From: G963666535 sp963666535
GTDB lineage: Bacteria > Bacillota > Clostridia > Oscillospirales > Oscillospiraceae
Assembly: GCA_963666535.1 (NCBI GenBank)
Contig: OY762913.1
Coordinates: 186,001 to 250,000 of the forward strand
Direction: 5' to 3'
Length of the DNA: 64,000 nucleotides
The first letter of the stretch is position 1; each line of letters opens with the position of its first letter. The translations under genes were made by a program, and so were the position numbers. Positions 43,830 through 53,061 of the stretch are shown here, one piece after another. A model generated the notes under the pieces. That model was not told the origin of the DNA. It did not search any database and saw nothing but the letters and a program-made list of their open reading frames with translations.

Positions 43830-43992
43830 GCTGCATTCATGGGCATTATTTTACTCATTAGCATTACTCATTAGATAAAATATGTTGGCAATTTTGCTGT
43901 TTGGGTTTGCTTTCCGCACCGTCGTTCTCGCAATATCGTACATCCCCCCCTAAACGGGATATATAATGAAGTCTTTTCTAATAAAATTTTCA

Positions 43993-44021
43993 TTGACATT
44001 CTTTGCTATTATTGATATAAT
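43993..44021 (+). promoter_or_regulatory. Consensus promoter of the 44082 gene
   Basis: TTGACA (43993-43998), 17 nt, TATAAT (44016-44021). The leader of about 50 nt is too short for a riboswitch. Confidence 0.85.
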
Positions 44022-44081
44022 ATTCCTTTAAAGAAGTTTATTGGAAACTTATCTTGATAAGAGATGAATGGAGTTGTTTGC

Positions 44082-45515
44082 ATGAAAAAATTATTCCGCG
44101 CAATGCTTTGTGTCGCCCTTCTGACGGTGGCCGTGAGCATCCCTGCCTTTGCTGCCGATCAGCAGGCTTCCCAACAAAAGGGAGACTTTTCCGTCCTGAT
44201 TAACGGCGAGTACGCCAGTTTTACCGATGCCACCCCTAAATTTCACAACAGCCGCTCTTGTCTGCCCTTCGTGGCTGTTTTTCAGCAGCTTGGCTTTGCC
44301 GAAAAGGACATGGCTTGGGATGTAAGTACTTCTACGATCACTGCGGTCAAGAATGATACGACCATTAAGCTAACCGTTAACAAAAATCAGATTACGCTGA
44401 TCAAGGCCGGCAAGGAAACTGTGATTAATACCGATGTGGCCCCTTATGTTGATTCCTCTTCTCACCGCACTTATGTTCCCATCGGTCTGGTTGCAGATGC
44501 ACTGGGATATAAGGTCGGCTGGGACGCCGAGGAGAAAACCGTCATTATCGACGACGTGGATTCCATTCTGGCCGCCAACACCGCGACTTATGCGGTGATG
44601 GACAAATACATGGCCTATAACAAAAGCTTTTATGAGAAGAACCAGAATGTAACCGGAAACTACGCCATGGATCTTGCCATGAATGGCAACCCGGATACCG
44701 CCATGGCCTTCGCGCTGAAGGGCAACTATAAGATGATCACCGGCGGCGCCACCGCCTTCCAGTTCAAAACCGACATGACCATGAAAATGACCGCCTCGGA
44801 ACAGGTTCTTACCCCCGAGGTGAAGGCCTTGTTTCCCATGGCTATTGACCTTGATATGCGCGGCGATATGTCCAACGGAATTTTTTACTTCCAGTCCGGG
44901 GCAATCGCCAATCTGATGGGGCAGCCCGATCTTGCCAATGCTTGGTACAAACTGGATCTGGCTTCCATGTTTGACGAGATGGAAGATGTGATGGGCATGA
45001 ACTATGCCTCTTTGATAAAGCTGAGCCTTAACAGCATAAATATGAGCTTTGAAGATTCTCTGAATACCATGCTGCGTCTGATGCCCGTGAACAGCGTTGA
45101 CCTCACCACCGCCGATTATCTGGCTCAGTTAAACACGCTGTTGGCCGACAGCTCCTTCCAGAAGTCCGGCTCCACCTACGTCAGCACTTGGACCCAAGAC
45201 GCAGTGGTGATGAAATTCACCCTGTACACCAGCGACTCCAAGGTAACCGGTTACGCGGTCCAGATGACCGCCAACGACCCCGCCTACGGTGCGATGGAGA
45301 TAACCGCCACCATGAAGGATAACAAGATGAACATGCTTATGACCATGAACATGGCCATACCTGGGGAGACTGATACTCCTGCCACCGTGACACTAAAGAT
45401 GACCATGGACGGCACCTACAAGGCCACCACGGAGAAACCCACTACCCAGCCCCCGGCCGATGCCGTGATTATCGATCTGAGCCAAATGCTGGGTTCGGCA
45501 ACCGCAGGTCTCTAA
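44082..45515 (+). CDS. Secreted stalk-domain protein (copper amine oxidase N-terminal-like), lipid/ligand role unknown
   Basis: This is a 477-residue exported protein with a signal peptide ending near AFAA. Residues about 35-165 form the stalk domain (RSCLPFVAVFQQLGF, RTYVPIGLVADALGYKVGWD). The remaining about 300 residues are rich in Met, Thr and Lys and may form a beta-rich barrel, recalling DUF6612-type lipoprotein-like folds, though this is uncertain. A Thr/Pro-rich stretch lies near the end. ATG 44082 is preferred (GGAG 9 nt upstream). It is a single-gene unit with its own strong promoter and terminator, unlike its riboswitch-controlled relative at 15.5 kb. Confidence 0.8.
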   Translation: MKKLFRAMLCVALLTVAVSIPAFAADQQASQQKGDFSVLINGEYASFTDATPKFHNSRSCLPFVAVFQQLGFAEKDMAWDVSTSTITAVKNDTTIKLTVNKNQITLIKAGKETVINTDVAPYVDSSSHRTYVPIGLVADALGYKVGWDAEEKTVIIDDVDSILAANTATYAVMDKYMAYNKSFYEKNQNVTGNYAMDLAMNGNPDTAMAFALKGNYKMITGGATAFQFKTDMTMKMTASEQVLTPEVKALFPMAIDLDMRGDMSNGIFYFQSGAIANLMGQPDLANAWYKLDLASMFDEMEDVMGMNYASLIKLSLNSINMSFEDSLNTMLRLMPVNSVDLTTADYLAQLNTLLADSSFQKSGSTYVSTWTQDAVVMKFTLYTSDSKVTGYAVQMTANDPAYGAMEITATMKDNKMNMLMTMNMAIPGETDTPATVTLKMTMDGTYKATTEKPTTQPPADAVIIDLSQMLGSATAGL

Positions 45516-45549
45516 TTCCTCCCTTTTGTCAAACTGACTATATTGGAAT

Positions 45550-45593
45550 GATAACAACAGCGCCGTCCCAATCGGGACGGCGCTGTTGTTATC
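45550..45593 (+). terminator. Terminator after the stalk-domain gene
   Basis: A perfect 20-bp stem with an AATC loop (core GCGCCGTCCC/GGGACGGCGC). It is also A/T-rich on the outer ends. The following 45594-45845 stretch shows no gene. Confidence 0.85.
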
Positions 45594-45845
45594 ACGAAAT
45601 TTCAAAAAAGATGCTTCCAAGCTCAAAAAAGTCGGGATAATACGTCTTCTTTCCCGTCAGGGTCTGAGTCGTCTCCGCCGAGAAACCCGGCATTCATGAA
45701 CCCCCCGACCATTTTCCGCGGGTATCTCCTTTTCATCACAAGTGTTGGGGACGTCTTTCAGGTATGTATATCTTTCCATTGCCATATCTAAACCATCACA
45801 AACTAAGGGTGCAGAACATCTGTCCCCCCTCATTGACTCGCAAAT

Positions 45846-46667
45846 TTAAAGTCTTTCCACGGGAATATCACCCAAATTAATACATGCCGTGGTATCAAGG
45901 CCATAAAACAGTTTTGTCTGAAAGCCTGGGGCCGTAATGGTAAGATCAAATCGACCGACGGGCAGATCCCTGAACCAGAAATCTCCGTATGCATCGGTAT
46001 CGGTTTCCCGATGCCGCCCACCGGAATTCAGGAGGCATCTTCCGCCGATCACCACCTCCTTTTCCACCGGGTCATACACGGTGCCGGCGATGAACTGGCC
46101 GGGGATATTCCGATAATATACCTTTGGACCGGTGCCGGCCTCAGGGTGCATAACCTCAGCCCCCTTTATGAACTGCTGGATGTCAGGGTCGCTGTCATCA
46201 CCAAACCTCAGCGCGTCGGTTGGACAGACCTCGGTACAGCGAGGCTGCTTGCTTCCCGCAGCCAGCAGATGGGCGCATCCGGTACATTTTTGCGCAATGT
46301 GCGTCTCCTTGTTCTGATAGATGACGCCCTCATAGGGGCAGGCTTTTTCGCAGGCGCCGCAGCCAGTACACTTTTCGGTGTCAAATATTACAAAGCCGTT
46401 CTCGTTGCGGTAGGCGGCGCCGCTGGGGCAAACCGCTATGCAGGGCGCGTTCTGGCAGTGATTGCACAGGGTCGGAATAAAGTGAATCCTAACCTTGGGC
46501 GTAGTTCCACAGACATGCTCATTCACCTTCATCCAAAACTGGCCGATTTCCGGCTGAGGCGCGGCGATCGGACTCCAGTCATTGCCCACATGCTCATCCT
46601 TACAGGCCAGCTGGCAGTTATAGCACCCGGTGCAGCGAGCGACATCAATGGTAAATACTTTTGCCAT
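45846..46667 (-). CDS. Electron-transfer subunit of a transhydroxylase-type Mo enzyme (4x[4Fe-4S] plus beta-barrel-like domain)
   Basis: The 273-residue protein transfers electrons for the molybdenum subunit encoded just upstream. Four ferredoxin-type Cys sets are visible: CTGCYNCQLAC, CNHCQNAPCIAVC, CTGCGACEKAC and CTGCA...CTEVC. From about residue 190 it carries a carboxypeptidase-regulatory/Cna-like beta domain (IPGQFIAGTVYDP, TDAYGDFWFRDLPVG). A C-terminal beta-barrel is known from the small subunit of pyrogallol-phloroglucinol transhydroxylase, and the total length (about 275) is the same. ATG 46667 follows GGAGGGG. The final partner or substrate is not known. Confidence 0.85.
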   Translation of the reverse strand: MAKVFTIDVARCTGCYNCQLACKDEHVGNDWSPIAAPQPEIGQFWMKVNEHVCGTTPKVRIHFIPTLCNHCQNAPCIAVCPSGAAYRNENGFVIFDTEKCTGCGACEKACPYEGVIYQNKETHIAQKCTGCAHLLAAGSKQPRCTEVCPTDALRFGDDSDPDIQQFIKGAEVMHPEAGTGPKVYYRNIPGQFIAGTVYDPVEKEVVIGGRCLLNSGGRHRETDTDAYGDFWFRDLPVGRFDLTITAPGFQTKLFYGLDTTACINLGDIPVERL

Positions 46668-46668
46668 A

Positions 46669-49404
46669 TTATTTCCCCTCCTTGCCGTCCAGCAGCCAGC
46701 CGTCCAAACAGACCCCGGCGGCGGGATCCACCTTGCGGGCGAAGGCATCCGGATAATCCCGTTTCCATCCCGCCATTTCCTCGTCAGTGACTTTTTCTAC
46801 CTCCACCAAAAAGCCACTGGTGGCCATACCCGTCGAGTTCTTTGAGGTCATGGCGGTGGGTGTGATGGAATTGATACAGCCGCCGCGATCCAGCCAGCCA
46901 GGAATAATGGGATCCAGGCGCGCGCCATGATCAATGTAGCAGGCTCGGGTGATCAGTCTGGGTGTCACATAGGCAGCGCATAGGACAATCCCGCGCTCGT
47001 TGAAGACCTTGACGATGTCGCGGTGCTGAATGCCCCGCTTTTCCGCCTCTTCCGGATTGAGCCACACCGGTTCATATTGATAGCCATCCTTGGCACGGAT
47101 CTTCATGGTCTCCACCTCGCGGGTCCAGACAACGTCGTCGCACTGTGCATGCACGCGCCAGCGACCGTGGTTGGACATGCAAAGCAGCGGGTATTTTTTT
47201 GCCCGTTCACTGGACAGACGCTCGTCATGGCTCTCACTCTTTTCAATCCAATGGGGAACAGGAGGCCGCTCCGGGTCATCCGGCATATACTTTTTAATGT
47301 CGGTGGAGGAATACTCCAAAAGACCGGTCGGTGTGGAAAGCGGATTCTCCGTCGGATTGTTGTAAAATTTGTGAAGACCGGCGGGAACCTCCTGCGTATC
47401 AGGCTTGCATGGGATCACAAATACCTTTTTCCTCTTAAAATCCTCCCAGGACAGGGTGTCCTCGCAACCCGTTGCCTTGTAGAAAAAGCGCACGCGCTCT
47501 TTTTCCGTCAGCTTACCAGTATAAGCGTCTACATACTCATTCCCAAGCTTTTCCGCCACCTTTACGCACACGTCGAAGTCAGACAGGGACTCCCCGACCG
47601 GCTCACAACAGGGCTCTTCCAAATAGATGGACTGAAACACGCCAGAACTAAAGTCGTTACCCAGGTCGTTCATCTCATGCTTGGTCGCCACGGGTAGAAT
47701 CAGATCCGCAAAGTAGCAGTCGTTTTCCATCCAGGGGTGCTGTGCGACAATGGTTTCGATGGAGGCATGCTGATACGCCTCAATAAACAGATTCCCGTGG
47801 TTCCAACAAGTTGTATTACAGGGAGCATCCGTCCAGATCATGTGGACGCGGGACTGCCCCGGTCTGGGATATGTAATCTTCTCAAATTGGTATTGATTGG
47901 TCGGCTGCCGGTGATTGTTTTTGTCCGGCACCTGACTGGTGGAGAACATATGCAGTCCATACCATTCAGCGTGTCCCTCCACAATGGCCTTGTGGACGAG
48001 GCAGCGTGGAATAAACTGAGTTGGTGCGGGCAACTGCTTAAACAGATCTACCAGTTCGGGCACCTTCTCCTTCTGCTCCGGTGAAAGCACAAAGCGCTTC
48101 ATGTTGATCTCATCGGGCAGATCGCCTTCGATCGGGCGCAGTGCGTCGCAGATATGCGGCATTGCCACCGGCTTGATCGGTGTGAACGGGATGGGAAAAT
48201 CTTTGGCCCACATATTCCATTCGATCATTTTTGCCTGATGGACGCCAGGTTTCCCCAACCCTCTCATTCCCAAAAGCATGATCTCCAGACGAGCCGGTTC
48301 TGTTGAATAGGGGCCGCGAATAAAAGAACCGCCGTTGCCGTGGAGGATGCTGACTGTTTTGTTTGCCCAATCCCTTGCCAGCGCTTTGATGGTCCACTCC
48401 GGCACCCCGCATTTTTCCGCCGCCCAGGCGGGTGTCTTTGGCTCATTGTCTTCTTTGCCCATCACATAGTCCACAAACTCGTCAAAGCCATAGGCATGCA
48501 ACGCAATGTACTCCTTTTCAAAAGTACCCTCTGTAATCCACTGATAGGCGATGGCCAGCTGAAGGGCAGCATCCGTGTTGGGCAAAACGGGAATCCACTT
48601 GTCGGCGTGAACGGAGGCGGCATAATTCAGGTCCGGGCAGACGAAAACGGACTTGATCCCAAGCTCGGTAAACCAATAGCACAGACGGCTAGGCAGGTGC
48701 ATCCCAAAGCCCAGGGGCGTTACCTCCGGATCGCACCCCCAAAACAGGAGCATATCCGCATGATTGGCAATATCAGGGAATAGATTGGCTTGGGGTGTCT
48801 GTTCCCCAACTGGCTCACAGCCCCAGACGTGCTTTGCGCCCCAATACCAGCCCTCCCAACTGTCCATATTTCGCATCTGAAGGGTATAGCCACCCATAAG
48901 GGAAAGCAACCGATTGGGACAACCATGGCTGGGCGAAACGTTTTTACCCTCGCCATGCATATCGGACTCGCACAGAACGGCCTCAGGCCCATAGGTCTGC
49001 TTCATCCGAATCAGCTCGTCTGCGCAGATCTGGGCAGCCTCGTCCCAGGAAATGCGGACATAGCCGGATTTGCCGCGATTCTGCGGATTGCGCTCTCCCT
49101 TGGGATCCCAGTCTACACGCTTGAGCGGATAGCGCACCCGATTGGGTGAGTAAACCCTGGACTTATAGCCCAATCCGAAATGGGTAAGCGTGACTTTCTG
49201 CGGTGGGACAAAGGTGGTGCCCCGCGCCTCCATTTTCCAGGGATTGCAATGTGCGTTGGTGTACGCGGTATCATAGAAATAAGGGCGAATACGAGTAATC
49301 TTCCCGTCATTGGAATCAACGACGCATGGTCCACCGCTCTCAGGTCCCATCAGACTAAAACTGATGATGTTCTGCTTGTCAGGTCGCACTTTTTTTGTTT
49401 GCAT
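46669..49404 (-). CDS. Molybdopterin oxidoreductase of the pyrogallol-phloroglucinol transhydroxylase family, catalytic subunit
   Basis: The 911-residue protein of the DMSO reductase superfamily has no signal peptide and no N-terminal Cys cluster. Its sequence follows transhydroxylase, not FDH: ARGTTFVPPQK, GERNPQNRG, YVRISWDEA and NMDSWEGWYWG, with S182 as the likely Mo ligand, D181 beside it and H150 in the expected pocket. The C-terminus ends in RGGCINSITPTAMTSKNSTG. Gut catechol dehydroxylases are relatives, so either a transfer or a removal of aromatic hydroxyl groups is plausible. AGGAGG precedes the ATG. The stop lies 1 bp before the small-subunit gene, which is therefore co-transcribed. 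Confidence 0.87.
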   Translation of the reverse strand: MQTKKVRPDKQNIISFSLMGPESGGPCVVDSNDGKITRIRPYFYDTAYTNAHCNPWKMEARGTTFVPPQKVTLTHFGLGYKSRVYSPNRVRYPLKRVDWDPKGERNPQNRGKSGYVRISWDEAAQICADELIRMKQTYGPEAVLCESDMHGEGKNVSPSHGCPNRLLSLMGGYTLQMRNMDSWEGWYWGAKHVWGCEPVGEQTPQANLFPDIANHADMLLFWGCDPEVTPLGFGMHLPSRLCYWFTELGIKSVFVCPDLNYAASVHADKWIPVLPNTDAALQLAIAYQWITEGTFEKEYIALHAYGFDEFVDYVMGKEDNEPKTPAWAAEKCGVPEWTIKALARDWANKTVSILHGNGGSFIRGPYSTEPARLEIMLLGMRGLGKPGVHQAKMIEWNMWAKDFPIPFTPIKPVAMPHICDALRPIEGDLPDEINMKRFVLSPEQKEKVPELVDLFKQLPAPTQFIPRCLVHKAIVEGHAEWYGLHMFSTSQVPDKNNHRQPTNQYQFEKITYPRPGQSRVHMIWTDAPCNTTCWNHGNLFIEAYQHASIETIVAQHPWMENDCYFADLILPVATKHEMNDLGNDFSSGVFQSIYLEEPCCEPVGESLSDFDVCVKVAEKLGNEYVDAYTGKLTEKERVRFFYKATGCEDTLSWEDFKRKKVFVIPCKPDTQEVPAGLHKFYNNPTENPLSTPTGLLEYSSTDIKKYMPDDPERPPVPHWIEKSESHDERLSSERAKKYPLLCMSNHGRWRVHAQCDDVVWTREVETMKIRAKDGYQYEPVWLNPEEAEKRGIQHRDIVKVFNERGIVLCAAYVTPRLITRACYIDHGARLDPIIPGWLDRGGCINSITPTAMTSKNSTGMATSGFLVEVEKVTDEEMAGWKRDYPDAFARKVDPAAGVCLDGWLLDGKEGK

Positions 49405-49864
49405 CAGTACCTCCTGCGCTTAACGCGCGAAATTTGTTGCATCCTAACTCGTTCCATGCTTTGTTCTGGCATATCTCCGCTTTTTGTTTGAATATATATC
49501 ATGTGATAAAATTTTTCTATCTGTGGCCTATGTGGTTTTGGGTGATCCCCGCCTTGCAAGCCAAGTATAAGCGAGACACTCGAAAAAGAAAAACAACCTT
49601 ACGTGCAGACCCACAACCCGAGGTTGTTATATTCGTGGAAGCGCTCATTTTCCCGCGCTTTCCCGCGCTCTCCTCGCGGCTACAACCCGTTTTTGTGGAT
49701 GGAGAGCGATAGTTGTTTTTCTTTCTGCGAGGCAAATGATATAACAAAATTCGAAACCACAAAAACCGAGTTTTTCCCCGTACCGGGTGACGCCTTGCAC
49801 GCCGAACCCCATCTCTTTTGGAACCAGAAAATGAAATCGCACATTTTTGAAGGAGGGATTATCC
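49405..49864. other. Divergent control region between the Mo enzyme and the TRAP transporter, with nested inverted repeats
   Basis: No gene is visible. Several inverted repeats are nested: AAAGAAAAACAAC at 49585-49597 with its complement at 49712-49724, ACAACC/GGTTGT at 49613-49627, and TTGTTATAT at 49624-49632 with its complement at 49739-49747. They probably hold operators for the LysR regulator at 53062 or for another factor. No clear consensus promoter was found. Confidence 0.5.
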
Positions 49865-50980
49865 ATGAAAAAACTGTTGAAACAGATCCTATGTCTGGCC
49901 CTTACCCCGATGCTTCTCTGCTGCATGACTGCGTGTGGCTCCTCCGGCTCTGGCAGCGACGCCGGCAGTGACACTGGTTCGGATGCTCCTGGCACCGATA
50001 CCGGCCTGACCGAAAAAATCTCTCTCAGCTTCTCCCACCATGACTCTTCCACCTCGGTCATCGGTACTTATTGGCAAGACTGGGCCGACGCAATCGCCGA
50101 AGACAGTGACGGCATGATCGAAATCACGGTGTATGCCTCGGCAGCTTTGGCCGCGCCCGCAGACGGGATCAACGCCCTCAATTCCGGTGTCTGTGATATT
50201 CTGTGGACCTCCACCGGCTTCTTTTCCGGTCAATTTCCGGTGACGGACTCGATCACCATGCCCTTTAATGGCATTACAAATGCCATCCAGGGCACTTATG
50301 TATTGAACGATGCTTACGACAGCATTCCCGCCCTCCAGCAGGAATGGACGGACAAGGGACTGAAGGTTTTGTTCCTCAACACCGCCCCGGCCTCCTACCT
50401 TCTGACCAATGTAGAGATTCGTTCTCCCGGTGATTCTCAAGGAAAGACCCTAAGGGCCATGTCCGGCCTGCCCACCCAGCTGCTGTCCACCATGGGTGCC
50501 AGCGCGGTGGTAAGCCCCTCCGGCGAGATCTTCACCTCGATGGAAAAGGGCATTCTTCAGGGCACTATTTTTGATCTGGCTGGCGCCAGAGGTTTCAATC
50601 TGTTCGAGGTTTCCGACTACTTGCTGGATATGCCGCTGTATTGCACCGTAGTCCCCGTGGTGATGCTGCAATCCACCTGGGATTCTCTCCCCGCCGCGGC
50701 GCAGGAAATCATTTCCGCCCGTTCCGGTCTGGACGGCGCGATTGATTTTGCAGAGAAGTATCAGGCCTATGCCGCTGAGTACTATGATAAGTTTGCGGCT
50801 GCGAACCGTCTGGTCTCCCCCTCCGCCGCAGAGCAAAGCGAGTGGGACGAACTGGCCTCCACGGTATCCACCGACTGGATCGCGAAAAACACCACTTCCT
50901 CTGTGGATTACCCGAGCGTGGTTGGCAGTGTCGCGGCCATCATTGAGGATTACGCCGACGTGACCGCACCGCTGTCCTAA
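49865..50980 (+). CDS. dctP: TRAP transporter substrate-binding lipoprotein (DctP family)
   Basis: The 371-residue lipoprotein (signal ending LLCCMTACGSSGS) has a Gly/Ser/Asp-rich spacer and a DctP-type binding fold. Signs are WADAIAEDSDGMIEITVYAS near the start of the domain and the hinge helix region about 195-215. DctP proteins bind mostly carboxylates, including aromatic ones, by an Arg in the cleft. Here that could be in LTNVEIRSPGDSQGKTLRAM. ATG 49865 follows GGAGGG. It is divergent from the molybdenum enzyme and leads the dctPMQ set. Confidence 0.9.
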   Translation: MKKLLKQILCLALTPMLLCCMTACGSSGSGSDAGSDTGSDAPGTDTGLTEKISLSFSHHDSSTSVIGTYWQDWADAIAEDSDGMIEITVYASAALAAPADGINALNSGVCDILWTSTGFFSGQFPVTDSITMPFNGITNAIQGTYVLNDAYDSIPALQQEWTDKGLKVLFLNTAPASYLLTNVEIRSPGDSQGKTLRAMSGLPTQLLSTMGASAVVSPSGEIFTSMEKGILQGTIFDLAGARGFNLFEVSDYLLDMPLYCTVVPVVMLQSTWDSLPAAAQEIISARSGLDGAIDFAEKYQAYAAEYYDKFAAANRLVSPSAAEQSEWDELASTVSTDWIAKNTTSSVDYPSVVGSVAAIIEDYADVTAPLS

Positions 50981-51066
50981 TCCTGTTTCAATTTAAAAAC
51001 GGCGTGGTCCCAGCTCTGCCGCGTTTGCCACCGCGGCCGCGCCCTCTCTGTTAAGGAGGCTTACAC

Positions 51067-52371
51067 ATGAGCTTAAATCTCGTTGCGGTATTCGGGATCG
51101 TCATTCTCCTGCTTTTGCTGTTTTTGGGCATGAACATCGGCGCCGCCATGCTGACGGTCGGGTTTTTCGGGTTCGCCTATGTGGTCAACTTCAAGGCGGC
51201 CTTTGGTTTGTTCCAAACGGTGGTCTATACCTCCGGTGCCACCTATTCTCTGTCTGTCGTCCCACTATTCATTTTGATGGGTGAGTTTGCATTTTGTTCC
51301 GGCTTGAGTAGCGGCCTGTTTGAAGTGGCCACCCGCTGGATGGACAGAGTCCCCGGCAACTTGGCCTGCGCCTCACTGGTGGCGTGTGCCGGATTTGGTG
51401 CTATCTGCGGTTCCCCAACCGCCACCGCCGCCACCATGGGCGTGGTCGCCCTGCCGGAAATGCGCAAGGCCGGTTATGATGACAGCATCGCCACCGGCTG
51501 TATCTCCATGGGTGGTACGCTGGGCATCATCATTCCGCCCAGTACTGCCTTTATTCTTTACGGCGTCACCTGCAGTCAATCCATTGGCGCGCTGTTTGCA
51601 GCCGGTATCATACCCGGCATTTTGCTCACGATACTGTGCGTCATGGTGGTGGTGATTCGGGTCAAGCGAAACCCATCCCTAGCCCCTAACGCGCGGCGTT
51701 ACACGGGGAAGGAGCGTATCCAGTCCTTAAAAGATATTTGGGGTGTGGCTCTGCTGTTCGTCATCGTCATTGGGGGCATTTTTATCGGTTGGTTCACTCC
51801 CAACGAGGGCGCCGCTATCGGCTGCCTTCTCTCCTTCCTCTACATGGTAGTCAAGCGCTGCTGTACCTGGAAGAACTTTGTTTTCTCCATCACAGAAAGT
51901 GCAAAAGCCGTGGGCATGACTTTTCTCATCGTCATCGGTGCAACTATTTTCGGCAATTTCTTAGCGATTACCAAAATGCCCATGTCCTTGGCAACCTTTG
52001 CGGGAAACCTGGATATTTCTCGCTATCTGATTTTTGCTATCATTTGTCTGATCTACGCTCTGCTGGGCTGCATCATGGATGCGATGGCCATGCTTTTGCT
52101 GACGGTTCCCATTTTTGTGCCTGTGATTACCGGCCTGGGATTCGACGCGATCTGGTTCGGCGTCGTCATGATCCTGGTCATGGAACTGGGGCTAGTCACG
52201 CCCCCGGTTGGTCTGAACTGTTACGTCATGGCCGGTATCGCAAAAGGTGTCCCGCTACAATCCATTTTTAAAGGTTCCCTGCCCTTTGCTCTTGCTATCC
52301 TGATCGCTGTGATTCTGGTCACGGCGTTCCCGCAGCTGGCTCTGTGGCTGCCCAACCTGCTGTACTCGTAA
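51067..52371 (+). CDS. dctM: TRAP transporter large permease (DctM)
   Basis: The 434-residue membrane protein has about 12 helices. DctM signatures include SVVPLFILMGEFAF, CGSPTATAATMGVVALPEM and TLGIIIPPSTAFILYGV, and late in the protein LVTPPVGLNCYVMAGIAKG. It carries the transport path driven by a sodium gradient in characterised systems. AAGGAGG precedes the ATG. It lies 86 bp after dctP and 12 bp before dctQ. Confidence 0.95.
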   Translation: MSLNLVAVFGIVILLLLLFLGMNIGAAMLTVGFFGFAYVVNFKAAFGLFQTVVYTSGATYSLSVVPLFILMGEFAFCSGLSSGLFEVATRWMDRVPGNLACASLVACAGFGAICGSPTATAATMGVVALPEMRKAGYDDSIATGCISMGGTLGIIIPPSTAFILYGVTCSQSIGALFAAGIIPGILLTILCVMVVVIRVKRNPSLAPNARRYTGKERIQSLKDIWGVALLFVIVIGGIFIGWFTPNEGAAIGCLLSFLYMVVKRCCTWKNFVFSITESAKAVGMTFLIVIGATIFGNFLAITKMPMSLATFAGNLDISRYLIFAIICLIYALLGCIMDAMAMLLLTVPIFVPVITGLGFDAIWFGVVMILVMELGLVTPPVGLNCYVMAGIAKGVPLQSIFKGSLPFALAILIAVILVTAFPQLALWLPNLLYS

Positions 52372-52383
52372 GGAGGGGGAACA

Positions 52384-52923
52384 ATGAATCTATTGAATGC
52401 ACTCCATAAACTGGATAAGATCATCGAGCGCTTCGCCACCATCATTGCCGTTTTCAGCTTTATCGCCACACTTTTTATGATGGTATTTATTTCGGCGGAT
52501 GTAGGGGGGCGTGTCTTTTTCTCCTCCTCCATCAACGGCTGCTATGAGGTTGTTGAAGTCGCCATGGCGACTTGCGTGTTCGCCTCATTGGCCTACACGC
52601 AGGTGAAGCACGGGCATGTCCACGTCACGATGGTCATCACTCATTTCCCCCCAAAGCTCCGCTCGGTCTTCTATGCGCTGACCTCCCTGCTGACCACATG
52701 CGTCATTGCCATGATAGGCTACGCCTCAGCCACGCAATGTATCCTGTCCGCCAACAGCAATCAGGTTACTGGCGTACTTAAATTCCCCTATGCAGCATTT
52801 TATGGAATTGAATCCTTTTGCATGTGGGTGTTTTTCCTGGTTTTAGCCTACGATACCGCTAAAAACATCCTCTCCATTTTTTATGATCCGCTTGCCGAAG
52901 AAATCCAATCCACCTGGTCATAA
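52384..52923 (+). CDS. dctQ: TRAP transporter small permease (DctQ)
   Basis: This is a 179-residue protein with four membrane helices. The region ISADVGGRVFFSSSINGCYEV matches the conserved DctQ loop and GHVHVTMVI the second one. The gene order P-M-Q differs from the commoner P-Q-M. GAGGGGG lies 4-5 nt before the ATG. A clear terminator follows 8 bp after the stop. Confidence 0.93.
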   Translation: MNLLNALHKLDKIIERFATIIAVFSFIATLFMMVFISADVGGRVFFSSSINGCYEVVEVAMATCVFASLAYTQVKHGHVHVTMVITHFPPKLRSVFYALTSLLTTCVIAMIGYASATQCILSANSNQVTGVLKFPYAAFYGIESFCMWVFFLVLAYDTAKNILSIFYDPLAEEIQSTWS

Positions 52924-52931
52924 CGCCATGC

Positions 52932-52964
52932 AAAATGCGGAGAAGGTTTTCTTCTCCGCATTTT
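52932..52964 (+). terminator. Terminator of the TRAP operon
   Basis: A 14-bp perfect stem (AAAATGCGGAGAAG and complement) with a 5-nt loop, then TTTTCTTG. Confidence 0.9.
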
Positions 52965-53061
52965 CTTGCTAAACTTACGGCTCCACGCGTGGTACAATAA
53001 TTCCAGATCAGTACGACAGCCGCAGATAAAGGCAAGCAAAAACCGCGATGGAGGGATGGGT

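Noticed and set aside
45594..45845. Hidden gene or regulatory RNA after the stalk-domain gene
   Set aside because: No reading frame with a ribosome site and no strong stem was found.
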